Source: Mesostigma viride (taxonomy: Eukaryota; Streptophyta; Mesostigmatophyceae; Mesostigmatales; Mesostigmataceae). From it: DNA of 64,000 nt. Made by a program: the position numbers and the translations under genes. The DNA is taken from contig RPFO01001188.1 of assembly GCA_009746045.1 (NCBI GenBank), forward strand, positions 1 through 64,000, given 5' to 3'. Each line of letters starts with the position of its first letter. Within the stretch, counting starts at the first letter, position 1. Of this stretch, positions 9,990 to 19,242 are shown piece after piece. The notes under the pieces are model-generated. The model ran no database searches. It saw nothing but the letters and a program-made list of their open reading frames with translations, and had not been told where the DNA came from.

Positions 9990-11220
9990 AAAGTTCAGGT
10001 GTTCAGGTGAAGCCGTGAAGACGTGGTGAAGACAGGTGAAGACGCGGTGAAGACGTGAAGACGTGAAGACGTGAAGACGTGAAGACACGATACGGCAAGT
10101 TCAGGTGAAGTTCAGGTGTTCAGGTGAAGCCGTGAAGACGTGAAGCCGTGAAGCCGTGAAGACGTGGTGAAGACAGGTGAAGACGCGGTGAAGACGTGAA
10201 GACGTGAAGACGTGAAGACGTGAAGACGTGAAGACACGATACGGCAAGTTCAGGTGAAGTTCAGGTGTTCAGGTGAAGCCGTGAAGACGTGAAGCCGTGA
10301 GGCCGTGAAGACGTGGTGAAGACAGGTGAAGACGCGGTGAAGACGTGAAGACGTGAAGACGTGAAGACGTGAAGACGTGAAGACACGATACGGCAAGTTC
10401 AGGTGAAGTTCAGGTGTTCAGGTGAAGCCGTGAAGACGTGAAGCCGTGAAGCCGTGAAGACGTGGTGAAGACAGGTGAAGACGCGGTGAAGACGTGAAGA
10501 CGTGAAGACGTGAAGACGTGAAGACGTGAAGACACGATACGGCAAGTTCAGGTGAAGTTCAGGTGTTCAGGTGAAGCCGTGAAGACGTGAAGCCGTGAAG
10601 CCGTGAAGACGTGGTGAAGACAGGTGAAGACGCGGTGAAGACGTGAAGACGTGAAGACGTGAAGACGTGAAGACACGATACGGCAAGTTCAGGTGAAGTT
10701 CAGGTGTTCAGGTGAAGCCGTGAAGACGTGAAGACGCGAAGACGTGAAGACGTGGTGAAGACAGGTGAAGACGCGGTGAAGACGTGAAGACGTGAAGACG
10801 TGAAGACGTGAAGACGTGAAGACACGATACGGCAAGTTCAGGTGAAGTTCAGGTGTTCAGGTGAAGCCGTGAAGACGTGAAGCCGTGAAGCCGTGAAGAC
10901 GTGGTGAAGACAGGTGAAGACGCGGTGAAGACGTGAAGACGTGAAGACGTGAAGACGTGAAGACACGATACGGCAAGTTCAGGTGAAGTTCAGGTGTTCA
11001 GGTGAAGCCGTGAAGACGTGAAGACGCGAAGACGTGAAGACGTGGTGAAGACAGGTGAAGACGCGGTGAAGACGTGAAGACGTGAAGACGTGCATGCAAG
11101 GTATCAAAGATACGATACGCCGCAAGTTCAGGTGAAGTCGTGAAGACGTGAAGACGTGAAGACGTGAAGACGTGAAGACGTGAAGACGTGAAGACGTGAA
11201 GACGTGAAGACGTGAAGACC
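9990..11220. repeat. Minisatellite of GTGAAGAC units with a higher-order unit of about 145 bp
   Basis: The basic 8 bp unit GTGAAGAC is arranged in larger blocks that each begin ACACGATACGGCAAGTTCAG, at about 10086, 10235, 10384, 10533, 10674, 10823 and 10966, so the higher-order period is 141-149 bp. The blocks are nearly identical, pointing to recent amplification. Confidence 0.95.
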
Positions 11221-11224
11221 AGGA

Positions 11225-12700
11225 CTGACACGTGAAGACTGGGACGTGAAGGCAAGTTGCAGCACTCGGCCGCTGCAGTCGCACGCAGGTAGAAACGAGT
11301 ATTGCTGCTTGAATCTGTCAAGACCCCATCGAATGTAAAACAGGTTTTTCGTAAAGAAATCCGATTTGTGGGCGGGCTTTATATTATTATATATTGCTTC
11401 TGTCCAAGCACTACCGGATGTAAAACAGTATACTTCTTGAAGAAATAAGTTGGGGCTTTGTTGGGCGTCACATTTGACCGGTGGGCGGAGTTTCCTGCTT
11501 CTGTGAAGGCGCCATCGAATGTAGATCAGTAGATTTTCTAAAGAAATCTGAGTTGTGGGCGGGGCCTTTATTGCTTGTGTCCATCCACCACCGGATGTAG
11601 AACAGTAGACTTATTGAAGGTGAATCACGATACAACAGCTGTAGTTGACAACATCATGACCGGCACATCTTTCCCCCACCGCTGCTCAACCCGGTCCCCC
11701 CCAAACTCCTCCACACTTGCCCACCTTTCCACCCTCCTCCACGGCCCGTTGTGTTTGCAGGCGTCGGCACAAAGGGAGGAGGCCGTGCGAGCCGGGAAAC
11801 TCACGGTATGGTTTGATTTCTAGTTTTGTATTAGGACCCTAGGGTAGCTATGTTATATAGGCATGTCTGACAGCATAGCTCACCATTTCATTACCATGGG
11901 ATGCTGAGCATACCATTTCCAGAGAGGTAAGTCAGTCACTCTTCGCAGTTGACAAGTCAGAGAAAGCAATCAAGTGCAGCGTTCACAACTCTTGCCGCTC
12001 GTAACCTTTTGTCTGCCCTGTTTGGCAGCTCCCTGTCTTTGCTTTCTCTCGTATTTCTTTCTTTTGTCTCTTTTCTACATCTTTCTTTGCTAATTCTTGA
12101 ATATATGATGCTATTGTAGCATCCTTCTAGCGCGGATCGCTCTTAATATCCTTCTCGCGCACGTTTCCTCGCTTTTTCTCATGTAAGAGCGTCTTCCCTG
12201 CCCATGCAGCGTGTACCTGGTGTGTGTGGCTCTGCCTTGCCAATCACAACTGACCGACATGCTGGTCAGGCACTGCAGGTCGTTGCCCTTGCGTGTGTGA
12301 ACCTGCTGTTTTGGCTGTTCCCATGGCCGCTGCGTGTGTCCGTGAATGATACCATGGGAGGGAGACTTCTCCCATGGGTCCCCTTCGCTGACACTCGTGA
12401 TGTAGGTTCGCGTCGACTTGTTTCTCTCACTGTGCCCATATTGGCCTCGCACGGCTTTGTCTCTCATTCCTTGTTTGCATGCGGCGGCGTGTAGACCATC
12501 ATCTTCATCCGAGACCGCAACAGCAAGGGCCAGGAGGTGAGTAATTGCTGAGGGCATGGCTCCTATCCCTTGATGAGTCTAGCGCCATGTACCACCCTCT
12601 ATGCCTGCATATAGGTGACGCATTGAAAATGCAAGCATCTTACTAGAAGTAGCACGGGCCTCCGAGGTGAGATTCTGCGCAGGCCTCATGATCCCAATGG
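11225..12700. other. Insertion interior with degenerate 120 bp repeats, no convincing gene
   Basis: Between 11310 and 11640 a unit containing CATCGAATGTA(A/G)A(A/T)CAG...AAGAAAT recurs two to four times with drift, interspersed with GTGGGCGG. From about 11660 to 12700 the sequence is unique. Short ORFs exist on both strands, but none shows a recognisable motif. Confidence 0.4.
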
Positions 12701-12709
12701 ACCTGCGAA

Positions 12710-13710
12710 GCGCATGGCGCGCATGGGCGGCCGGCCGGCGCAGCTGGCATGCGGCGGGGCGGGGCTGTCGACGGGCGGCGGGGCAGGGCCGTCGGCGCGC
12801 GGGGGCCAGCGGCGCTGCCGGTGCGCGCGGGCGGCGGGCCGGCGCACCTGGCATGCGGCGGGGCAGGGCTGTCGACGGGCGGCGGGGCGGGGCAGTCGAC
12901 GGGCGGCGGGGCAGGGCCAGCGGCGCTGCCGGCGCGCGTGGGCAGCGGGCCGGCGCAGCTGGCATGCGGCGGGGCGGGGCTGTCGACGGGCGTCGGGGCA
13001 GGGCTGTTGACGGGCGGCGGGGCAGGGCCGTCGGCGCGCGGGGGGCCAGCGGCGCTGCCGGCGCGCGCGGGCGGCGGGCCGGCGCACCTGGCATGCGGTG
13101 GGTCGGGGCTGTCGACGGGCGGCGGGGCGGGGCAGTCGACGGGCGGCGGGGCAGGGCCGTCAGCGCGCGGGGGGCCAGCGGCGCTGCCGGCGCGCGTGGG
13201 CGGCGGGCCGGCGCAGCTGGCATGCGGCGGGGCGGGGCAGTCGACAGGCGGCGGGGCGGGGCAGCCGGTGCGCGGCGGGGCGGCGCCGTCGGCGGGCGGC
13301 GAGGTGGCGCAGCCAGCGCGCAGCGAGGTGGCAGCGGCGGCGCAGCCTGCATGCGGCGGGGCAGGGCTGTCGACGGGCGGCGGGGCGGGGCAGTCGACGG
13401 GCGGCGGGGCAGGGCCGTCGGCGCGCGGGGGGCCAGCGGCGCTGCCGGCGCGCATGGGCGGCGGGCCGGCGCAGCTGGCATGCGGCGGGGCGGGGCTGTC
13501 AACGGGCGGCGGGGCAGGGCCGTCGGCGCGCGGGGGGCCAACGGCGCTGCCGGCGCGCGTGGGCGGCGGGCCGGCGCAGCTGGCATGCGGCGGGGCGGGG
13601 CAGCCTGTCGACGGGCTACGGGGCGGGGCAGCCGGCGCGCGGCGGGCCGGCGGCGCAGCCGGCGGGCGGCGGAGCGGCGGAGCGGCGGAGCGGCACAGCC
13701 GGTGCCTGAA
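12710..13710. repeat. GC-rich minisatellite, units of about 105-130 bp
   Basis: A complex unit containing CTGGCATGCGGCGGGGC, TCGACGGGCGGCGGGGC and GCGCTGCCGGCGCGC recurs about eight times. The composition is extremely GC-rich, leaving all six frames open, so ORFs here (Ala/Gly/Arg or Pro/Arg/Ala rich) are artefacts unless proven otherwise. The array runs directly into the start of the gene at 13726. Confidence 0.9.
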
Positions 13711-13725
13711 AAACGCGGTCGCTCA

Positions 13726-15256
13726 ATGAAGGTGCACCACGCCGTCTTCTTCCAGGTACAGGGCAACACAGAGACCTGGTTGTCCTACCGGACCACGGAG
13801 TCCCAAAAGACGCCGTGGCAGCCCGCGGGGACTCGACAGGAAGGCGCGCCACGGTGCGGGAAGGCGATGACACAGCCATACAGGTTTGATGCGGAGGGGC
13901 GGCCGCTGTTTGGCGTCCGACTTGTGGATCCAGACCGCATTCCGATGTTGCAGGACACCCCAGCCTTCGCACCATTGAACATGGAGTTTCTGGGGAAGGA
14001 GCTGGAGTCGATCAAAACAAGGGTCGAGAAGTTGCCCCATGGCATCTGGCAGTGGTACTTTCCGCCCGACACCATCAAGCCAAACAAGGCCTTTTTTCGC
14101 AAGTCAAGTCCCACATGCCCCTGAGGAGGTGCCTGAGGAGTGGCGCCCTTTGCCGTGGCCATCTCGCGCGGACATCTCCGCCCTGCGTGAGCACGATGCA
14201 GCGCCTGAACCACCACCGACGCAAGAAGAGCACTTCATGGCGTTGGTCGACGCAGAGGCGGTGCGCGTCACCCCGCTGGTAGACCGAGTTCGTCATGATG
14301 GCCACACACAGCAGGAATGGGCGGCAGAAGACAGGGCCATGGCAGCCAAGGTCGCTTACTTGAAGCGCATGCAAGGCGTTGAGAAAGGCTCCGCTGTTCT
14401 ATACTGGCACCCTTCAGCTGGTATTCTCTGCAACTCGAAGCTCACGTGGACTCCAGTCCTCGTTGGCATCATCAAGGAGGTGGTTGCGAAGGAGGATGGC
14501 GGCCAACCTTCTATTGAGCTCTTTGTATACCGCGCTAAGCATTTGCATGACACGTGGCACCCGTGGAATACAGACATTGCGCAATGGCCCCATCCGCCAA
14601 CCACTGCGGCGCACACGGTGATCATCACCGCCTCAGACCTCGTCTTGACACAAGTGGTGGGCAAGCGAGGTCAGCCGCCCCATGGAGTCTCCTTGGGTGC
14701 GAACGAAAAGCTCACCAAGGAGTGCCTAAAGGCGCTGAAGGAGGTGCCCTATGACGCGGAACACCCGGTCGTGAAGTGGCAAGATGCTGAATGCTCGAAG
14801 GGCATCGTCGGCATGGCGAAGGCATGCTGGGAAGGCGTAACGCTGCAGGTCAAGAGTGGCAGCCGCAACCTCGTAGGGCAAGTCGTGTGTCATTGGGCGT
14901 CGGAGCGTGTGACATCCGCGGACGGTCGCACCGAAAGCCGGGACGGCAGGTACCATGGTCGTGTCGCTGTTGTCGACACGCAAAACGACATGGTAGCCAT
15001 GTACTGGGGTGCCCGTTGGGAGGAGGACGCGGTTTCTTGCGTGCCTCTCCACGAGCTGGAGGCACAGATCTGCGGGTGCCCCGGTGTGGTCGTCCCTGCG
15101 TTGCAAGCGCCGGATATCACCCTGGCCGAGGCTCGATTGCGCGAGATGGTTCCACCCAGCGACGTTGTGGCGGAGAACAACAACGCAGGCGCCTCCCGGC
15201 GTCGGAAGCGAGCGCTCATCCTTGCCGATGACGATGACGACGACGACGACTGCTGA
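13726..15256 (+). CDS. Unknown gene carried by the insertion, one frame change
   Basis: The ATG at 13726 opens MKVHHAVFFQVQGNTETWL. This frame runs to a stop near 14124 after ...GIWQWYFPPDTIKPNKAFF. A +1 shift at the TTTTTT near 14091-14096 leads into a 370-residue continuation with PEEVPEEWRPLPWPSRADI. Later segments include GSAVLYWHPSAGILCNSKL and VGIIKEVV, and the tail is acidic (eight Asp and a final Cys). Total would be about 500 residues. The product has no motif I recognise. It is neither a standard DDE transposase nor a helicase by eye. It could be the transposon's own protein or a captured host gene. Confidence 0.45.
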
Positions 15257-15259
15257 AGC

Positions 15260-15680
15260 GCAAGCAGCGTTGTTGTCATTGAGCTGCTCATGTGCTGCTG
15301 CTGCTGCTGTGCTGCCATGCTATTGCTGCTGCATTGCTGCCGTACTGCTGCTGTGCTATTGTGCTGATGTGTTGCTGCATTGCTGCCGTGCCGCTGATGT
15401 ATTGCTGTCGTGCTGCTGTGTTGATGCACTGCTGCATTGCTGCCGTGCTGCTGAGCTAGTACTGCCTATTAGTGAATTTCCTATCAATGGACTATAGTCC
15501 ACTGATAGGAAATTCAGGAATCGGCATACTAAGTTGCTGCTGCGCTGACTTGTGCTCCTGCTATGCGGCCGTGTTGATGTGCTACAGTTGTGCTGCTGCT
15601 GTGCTACGGTCATGCTGCTGCTGTGTTGCTGGGCTGATGTGTTGTTGCATTGATGTAGTGGCTATTGTTCCGCTACTACA
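15260..15680. repeat. CTG/GCTGTG-rich simple repeat region
   Basis: Directly after the unknown gene's stop, imperfect GCTGCTGTGCTG-type repeats run for about 400 bp, interrupted by a 42 bp palindrome at 15474-15515. Confidence 0.75.
15474..15515. repeat. 42 bp near-perfect palindrome
   Basis: GAATTTCCTATCA and its reverse complement flank GGACTATAGTCC, with one mismatched pair overall (CAATGG against CCACTG). It can form a cruciform or hairpin and has no loop. Confidence 0.8.
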
Positions 15681-15689
15681 ATTTGCTAC

Positions 15690-16529
15690 TGATGCCGCTG
15701 CTGGTGCTTTTTTGCATGTCAGTGCCCGCTATGTTCACACCACTGTTGCCGCGGTTGGTATCGCGTGATTTCCACCGGTTGTGCGTTGACATGTGTTACT
15801 CATGCATTTGCCCCTATATTTGGTAGCACGCGGTTTCGCGTTAGTTAGGTGCAGACAGCTGCATGTAGACAAACATCTTGTTTAAGTCGGTCAATTAACT
15901 GTTCTTGACGCATCATGGTCCAAGTCGACCGACCTGTAGGGACCAGTAGAGCAATTGTCTAGGAGAAAGAGCGTGATCGCTGCAGAAGCCGCGTGGCAGC
16001 CGTGGCTGTACCTGTAGTACGACCTGCATATATATGGATACTGTATTTGGATACTGGGTTGTTTATCAATTCTGGTTTTAATTTATTTAGTGTACCTGGT
16101 GTTGGCATGCCAACTCAGTGCTAAACTACTTTATGCACAATGATGCAACTTGATGCTATAGTGACGTGCCACGATGTAACTTTATTAACTTCACCATTAG
16201 TCATGGGGTCAATAGGATTGCTCATTATGCCATGTTAACATGAACCATGGGTTACGTAATAGTGAAAACAGTAATCATGATGCTCCACTTGAAGTCTCCA
16301 ACATGGTCATGTTTGGAATTTTATTGATCATATTCACAATATATGAAAAGAGACAACAAACGTGGAAGCATGGCACGCCGAGGCCGATAATATATGTGTG
16401 AAATATGAAAAGAGACAACATCTTTGGCAAGCATGATCATATTATGCTTGCCAAACATATTAATGATATCGACCATGTCCAGAAACCATGTTTGCCAATG
16501 GTGCATTTAGGATACATTTGAAGCCGTGC
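15690..16529. other. Insertion interior, AT-rich, no gene seen
   Basis: AT-rich sequence with short subterminal repeats (AAAAGAGACAACA at about 16347 and 16407). I see no supported gene. Confidence 0.35.
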
Positions 16530-16558
16530 AAATGTATCCTAATCCGGTAAAACCACCC

Positions 16559-16751
16559 CCAGGTACGGCGCCGACCCGATCTCGTTCACGAGGCCGCGCA
16601 CGTTGTACGTCTTGACGATCATCTGGCGCGGCGTCGACCCCGTGCGACACAGACCGGAAACGGCGAGCGTCACGTCGCATCTCTCGCGCGGGGACGCGAT
16701 CCGCGTCATCCACGTCCAGACGGGGCGCGACGCCGGTCGGGATTCGTTCAT
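16559..16751 (-). pseudogene. 5' part of the split capping-enzyme-like gene
   Basis: The ATG at 16751 starts MNESRPASRPVWTWMTRIAS, continuing to IVKTYNVRGLVNEIGSAPYL at the edge of the insertion. The frame then enters the terminal inverted repeat and stops after VVLPD. On the other side of the insertion the same strand continues at 7417. The start codon is 133 bp from the divergent gene at 16884. Taken together the two parts would give a protein of about 290 residues, near the size of a stand-alone viral guanylyltransferase. Confidence 0.45.
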
Positions 16752-16883
16752 TCCGACAGGGCGAGTTTCTCTCGTATCAAGCATATTAGAATCTTTCGAT
16801 GCCGAACGCATAAAGGCGCGCCGACCCACCCTGAACCGTGACGAACGCGCCTTCGCACCCGTGAAAGGATCGAGACACTCTCC

Positions 16884-17477
16884 ATGTCCTCGTCGGACGC
16901 CCGGGACGCGACGATGTCCGGACGCCCGCCCCCAGCCATGCGTCTGCTCGAGCGGTCGCTCCAGCGGTTTTATAGGGACGATCGCAACTTCGACGTCCTG
17001 GAAAAGCTCACGCACCGCGACGGACAGCGTGACAGCGACGTCCCGTCCCTTCGCGTGATCGAGTGGCTGGTCACGAACTACGCGCGCAACAAGGCCGTCG
17101 AGTACGAGCTGTCCGAGGAGACCGCGCCCCTGAACCTGTACATGTCGTACCGGGAGCACCTCGACTTCTACTCGAAACGCATGTTCGACCCGTTCGCGCG
17201 TCGGAAGAAGACCGTGCTCGAGAACGGCGACAAGAAGATCGAGACAACACCCGGCCAGATGAACTTCTTCCGCTGGGCGATCACGAACGGCGTGGTCGAC
17301 TACGCCATCCGGAACCAGGACAGCATACGGAGAGACCTGCCCAAGTGCAAGTGCCGAAAGCAAGAGGGCGGCGGAGGCGGGAGGACCAAGAGGAGGTGCA
17401 AGTCCTCGGACCTGGCCGCCATCATCAAGCCTCGCGTGAAACGGTTCAAGAAGAAGTTCGTCGTGCGTTTCAAATGA
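16884..17477 (+). CDS. Conserved nucleocytoviricot-type protein with basic C-terminus
   Basis: 197 residues. The core has SLRVIEWLVTNYARNKAVEY, then NLYMSYREHLDFYSKRMFDPF and a Q-M-N-F-F-R-W-A-I-x-N segment. I recall very similar I-D-W-F-V-T-N-Y...S-Y-K...F-D-P-F-x-R-R...L-N-F-F-R-W-A-I proteins as a conserved uncharacterised family of large DNA viruses. The last 50 residues hold a CKCRK cluster, a Gly run and KPRVKRFKKKFVVRFK, strongly basic, so nucleic-acid binding is likely. The ATG at 16884 is used; a second at 16914 is possible. It is divergent from the capping-like gene. Confidence 0.6.
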   Translation: MSSSDARDATMSGRPPPAMRLLERSLQRFYRDDRNFDVLEKLTHRDGQRDSDVPSLRVIEWLVTNYARNKAVEYELSEETAPLNLYMSYREHLDFYSKRMFDPFARRKKTVLENGDKKIETTPGQMNFFRWAITNGVVDYAIRNQDSIRRDLPKCKCRKQEGGGGGRTKRRCKSSDLAAIIKPRVKRFKKKFVVRFK

Positions 17478-17535
17478 TTCTGGGACGCGGTCGCTCGAAT
17501 TATTCTTCTGCTCCGTACTCTGAAGAAGGCCCGGG

Positions 17536-17886
17536 ATGGACGCGGTGGTAAGCGCGTTCGCCTGGTTGTACGTCGCGGTGGTCGTGACGCCCCTCCGAGA
17601 CCTTTTCATGAAAGGCCCGAAGTTCGGGGAGATGGGGTTCTGGATGGGGATGGAGGAGTCGGATATCTGCTCCGAGATGACGCGCACGTCATCCGACATA
17701 TGGAGGGAGAACCCGTCCCGGTGCTCGGACGTGATCGCGTCGAGATTCGAGAGTCTGCACACGATGGTGCGCGTGATGCTCGTGTGGTACCTCGGATACC
17801 TCGTATTGCGAGGGATCCTGCAACTGCTATGGAGACTGCCTAGTTTCCTGATGTACACTGCGTCCTCGTGGACGAAACGAAATTGA
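17536..17886 (+). CDS. Small membrane protein with terminal hydrophobic segments
   Basis: 116 residues. An N-terminal hydrophobic helix (AFAWLYVAVVVTPL, residues about 7-20) and a longer C-terminal one (TMVRVMLVWYLGYLVLRGILQLLW, about residues 76-99) flank a polar loop with two cysteines. It may be a virion membrane or envelope protein. It starts 59 bp after the preceding gene on the same strand and is followed by an AATAAA signal at 17915. No family recognised. Confidence 0.55.
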   Translation: MDAVVSAFAWLYVAVVVTPLRDLFMKGPKFGEMGFWMGMEESDICSEMTRTSSDIWRENPSRCSDVIASRFESLHTMVRVMLVWYLGYLVLRGILQLLWRLPSFLMYTASSWTKRN

Positions 17887-17914
17887 GTAGGATGATGGAT
17901 TTTATTGCGTACAT

Positions 17915-17920
17915 AATAAA
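17915..17920 (+). terminator. Polyadenylation signal AATAAA
   Basis: AATAAA 29 bp after the stop of the gene ending at 17886. Similar signals follow several viral genes in this window, for example overlapping the stop codon at 25393-25399. Confidence 0.5.
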
Positions 17921-18050
17921 ATACGATTGCGAACATTCACTCGTGACCGTCACTTGCATCCCTCTGTGAATTACCGTCAACGAAGAAGTGTTTCCTTAAA
18001 CGCGTTCCTCCCGCCCCCGAGTTTATGTTCGTCTCCATTGACATCGCGGA

Positions 18051-18398
18051 ATGTCTGTCGAACTGGACCAGATACTGACGTGCTACCGGTGCGGCGACTC
18101 GGTGGATCTGGAGGAGGCGTGGAACTCCTGCGAGGGCGAGCTCGTGCACTTGTACGTGCATTACTTGCACAGAGAGGGGGTCGAGGCGTGGCCGCCGCAC
18201 ATCGCGTGCCGAGAATGCGGGGAGGATGCTATGGATGAAGGCGTGCGCTGGTACGAACGCATGAGTTTGGACGCCCTGCTCATACTCTGCAACCTCAAGG
18301 GGTCCCGACTGCCGGAGATATGGCGATGGGCTCGCCCTCCATTGTCCGGGGGGCGCGGGGGCGCGGACTCGCTTCCAGAGGCTTCTGAGGTATCCTGA
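18051..18398 (+). CDS. Small putative zinc-binding protein
   Basis: 115 residues from ATG 18051. Two CxxC pairs, CYRC at residues 11-14 and CREC near 54-57, are separated by about 40 residues with His in between (VHLYVHYLHREG), compatible with one zinc site. A short hydrophobic stretch DALLILCNLKG follows. The C-terminus is Gly/Arg/Ser-rich. No family recognised; it might act in transcription, but nothing proves that. Confidence 0.5.
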   Translation: MSVELDQILTCYRCGDSVDLEEAWNSCEGELVHLYVHYLHREGVEAWPPHIACRECGEDAMDEGVRWYERMSLDALLILCNLKGSRLPEIWRWARPPLSGGRGGADSLPEASEVS

Positions 18399-18459
18399 GA
18401 AGAAGTTACACGGACAGATCGACGGTTAGATTACGTTGCGACGGTTATCCTATTCGGCG

Positions 18460-18849
18460 CTAGACCCCGTGACGAATCATGTCCCTGAACCGCGGCATCT
18501 CGCGCCCCTCCGGCCTCCGTTCGCGCGCATCGTTCGCCGGCTCCGGCACCCGATCGGTATCGCTGGAGAGCCCGGCGCGCGTCTCGCCGCGGCGGAGGAA
18601 CTTGAATCCCTTGAGCGCGATGAACCCGGACACCAAAACGCCGAGGATCGCGTCCAAATGGCGCGACAACGCCTCGATCTTGCGTCTCATCCGCTCGACG
18701 CACTCGTCCGAGGCACCGCGGAGGGTGAGGACGCACAGCAGTCTCGCCAGTCCCTCCGCGGCTCGACTCATGACATAGTACAGCGCCCACAAGGCCGCGG
18801 CGAAGGCGGTGGCCCACGTCGCCAAAGTCACCACCCATCGAGGCGCCAT
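18460..18849 (-). CDS. Membrane protein with two hydrophobic segments
   Basis: 129 residues, ATG at 18849. An N-terminal transmembrane helix (WVVTLATWATAFAAALWALYYVM, residues 5-27) is followed by a basic amphipathic region with two cysteines. A second hydrophobic helix follows (LDAILGVLVSGFIALKGF, near residues 66-83), then a charged tail with several Arg and Glu. It lies tail to tail with the zinc protein and 52 bp downstream of another minus-strand membrane gene. Function unknown. Confidence 0.5.
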   Translation of the reverse strand: MAPRWVVTLATWATAFAAALWALYYVMSRAAEGLARLLCVLTLRGASDECVERMRRKIEALSRHLDAILGVLVSGFIALKGFKFLRRGETRAGLSSDTDRVPEPANDARERRPEGREMPRFRDMIRHGV

Positions 18850-18901
18850 CGCGCAGGCCGGCTAGCTAGATACAGGAAGGGTGACATATTTCTACGCGGC
18901 T

Positions 18902-19171
18902 CTAGCCCCCGCCCACGAGCTGGAGAGCGGACGCGATGGGAGTGGGAGACCCGAGACCCGTCCTGGAGTCCTTCCACGCGAGGTACGCGAGGCCCGCGGC
19001 GGACACGAGACCGACCGAGAACATCCCGTACTGCGTCCACCAGCACCGCCAGTCGGTCGAACGGCAGCGGGTGACCTTCTTCAAGTAGGTGTGACTCGTG
19101 TAGGTGTGGAAGAGGATGATCGCGGCGAGGGCGCTCATGTAGTACGCGTCGAGCGTGATCTGGATGGCCAT
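18902..19171 (-). CDS. Small membrane protein with two hydrophobic segments
   Basis: 89 residues from ATG 19171. Helix 1 is AYYMSALAAIILFHTYT (about residues 9-25); helix 2 is MFSVGLVSAAGLAYLAW (about 50-66). Between them is a basic loop with two cysteines (CRSTDWRCWW). A TATAAC element lies 15-25 bp upstream on the minus strand. With its neighbours at 17536 and 18460 it forms a cluster of small membrane proteins, possibly virion membrane components. Confidence 0.5.
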   Translation of the reverse strand: MAIQITLDAYYMSALAAIILFHTYTSHTYLKKVTRCRSTDWRCWWTQYGMFSVGLVSAAGLAYLAWKDSRTGLGSPTPIASALQLVGGG

Positions 19172-19242
19172 TCGGGTCGCGCGTCGTGTTATAGTTATCG
19201 CCCAGAAAAAAAATGCGTATCGGACGCCAGCCTTAGCTCGAC

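Larger units (their letters stand above)
7418..16558. mobile_element. 9.1 kb insertion with perfect 29 bp terminal inverted repeats
   Basis: The sequence starting GGGTGGTTTTACCGGATTAG at 7418-7446 is repeated exactly in reverse complement at 16530-16558. The two flanks belong to one minus-strand viral gene, so this is an insertion into it. No clean target-site duplication is visible (CCT on the left, CCA on the right). The interior has host-like composition and holds several minisatellites, one polyglutamine ORF and one longer unknown gene (13726-15256). No recognisable transposase is seen. Second, degenerate copies of the AGGATACATTT subterminal motif lie just inside both ends. It may be a non-autonomous or host-gene-carrying DNA transposon; the superfamily is not determined. 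Confidence 0.7.

Noticed and set aside
12579-13769. Long Gly/Ala/Arg and Pro/Arg/Ala-rich ORFs on both strands
   Set aside because: Extreme GC content of a 105-130 bp tandem repeat keeps all frames open; no domain is seen.
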